From Novosphingobium sp. KA1 (GTDB lineage: Bacteria; Pseudomonadota; Alphaproteobacteria; Sphingomonadales; Sphingomonadaceae): a stretch of DNA of 64,000 bases. Positions 63,940 through 64,000 of this stretch are shown one piece after another. The position numbers and the translations under genes are program-made. The stretch is from assembly GCF_017309955.1 (NCBI RefSeq), contig NZ_CP021248.1, positions 1,709,001 to 1,773,000 of the forward strand, given 5' to 3'. Below the pieces are notes generated by a model. It searched no databases. It saw nothing but the letters and a program-made list of their open reading frames with translations, and was not told where the DNA came from. The stretch's first letter is position 1. Each line of letters starts with the position of its first letter.

Positions 63940-64000
63940 AGCCTCCGTCCAGCAAGAGCATTAGGCCTATCAGAAAAATCGGCAGCTTTAGTGTCTCTTC
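63940..64000 (-). pseudogene. Small membrane protein gene, 5' part, beyond IS630
   Basis: Read on the minus strand from the window edge this encodes EETLKLPIFLIGLMLLLDGG and then L, a hydrophobic segment in the same frame as the fragment at 59872-60143. Removing IS630 and one TA restores GGC TTA GGG TTA across the junction. The true start lies outside the window. Confidence 0.6.

Overview
The window looks like a chromosomal stretch of a sphingomonad alphaproteobacterium (Novosphingobium/Sphingobium type). Supporting this are high GC, a TonB-dependent receptor, ring-cleavage enzymes of the protocatechuate/gallate 4,5-cleavage type, a LigJ-like hydratase, and housekeeping genes such as dihydroorotase and HU. 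No rRNA, tRNA or CRISPR was seen. The assignment rests on gene content read by eye, not on a database search.

Layout. (1) 0.4-7.8 kb is an accessory strip. It holds a secreted DUF1593 protein, a HigBA toxin-antitoxin pair with a double palindromic operator, a 270-bp fold-back element, an internally deleted IS5-type element, a 70-aa orphan protein, a flagellin with a large inserted central region but no flagellar neighbours, and a 5'-truncated Fic gene. (2) 7.8-17.2 kb is a minus-strand catabolic cluster: two 4,5-dihydroxyphthalate decarboxylase-like proteins, a ThDP enzyme, an HpcH/HpaI aldolase, a LigB-type extradiol dioxygenase, an MFS carrier, a LigI-like lactonase and a LigJ-like 4-oxalomesaconate hydratase. 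Together the last enzymes could take a gallate-like catechol through pyrone dicarboxylate and oxalomesaconate to central metabolites. A divergent LysR-type regulator with two helix-turn-helix domains lies beside it, followed by a dienelactone hydrolase and a drug/solute exporter. (3) 21.5-31 kb holds a Tat-exported peptidase-like hydrolase, a secreted TolB-like propeller, a TonB-dependent receptor with a clear terminator, a lactonase lipoprotein coupled to a glutaredoxin-like protein, and a putative outer-membrane barrel.

(4) 30.3-41.7 kb is redox and regulation. A LysR gene is divergent from an SRPBCC / DJ-1 / old-yellow-enzyme operon. A second old-yellow-enzyme gene is broken by one amber codon; it faces a TetR gene, and near-identical palindromes lie at both promoters. 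A DUF2339 giant membrane protein faces a second TetR gene. (5) 42-50.7 kb is a MarR-controlled EmrAB plus NodT-type efflux operon, two tandem DUF4139 proteins and HU. (6) 50.8-58.4 kb carries a hydrolase/LysR divergent pair, pyrC, and an operon of thermostable-hemolysin-family protein, acyl-AMP ligase fused to a heme-oxygenase-like diiron domain, SDR, TPR protein and methyltransferase. I consider this operon the best candidate for an under-described biosynthetic system. (7) 58.7-64 kb is an insertion-sequence graveyard followed by a nested insertion: an intact IS21-family element inside an IS630-family element, itself inside a small membrane-protein gene. All three layers can be reconstructed from target duplications and reading frames.

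Short structured intergenic repeats occur as pairs (15.97/21.28 kb and 6.8/41.5 kb) and tie distant parts of the window together.
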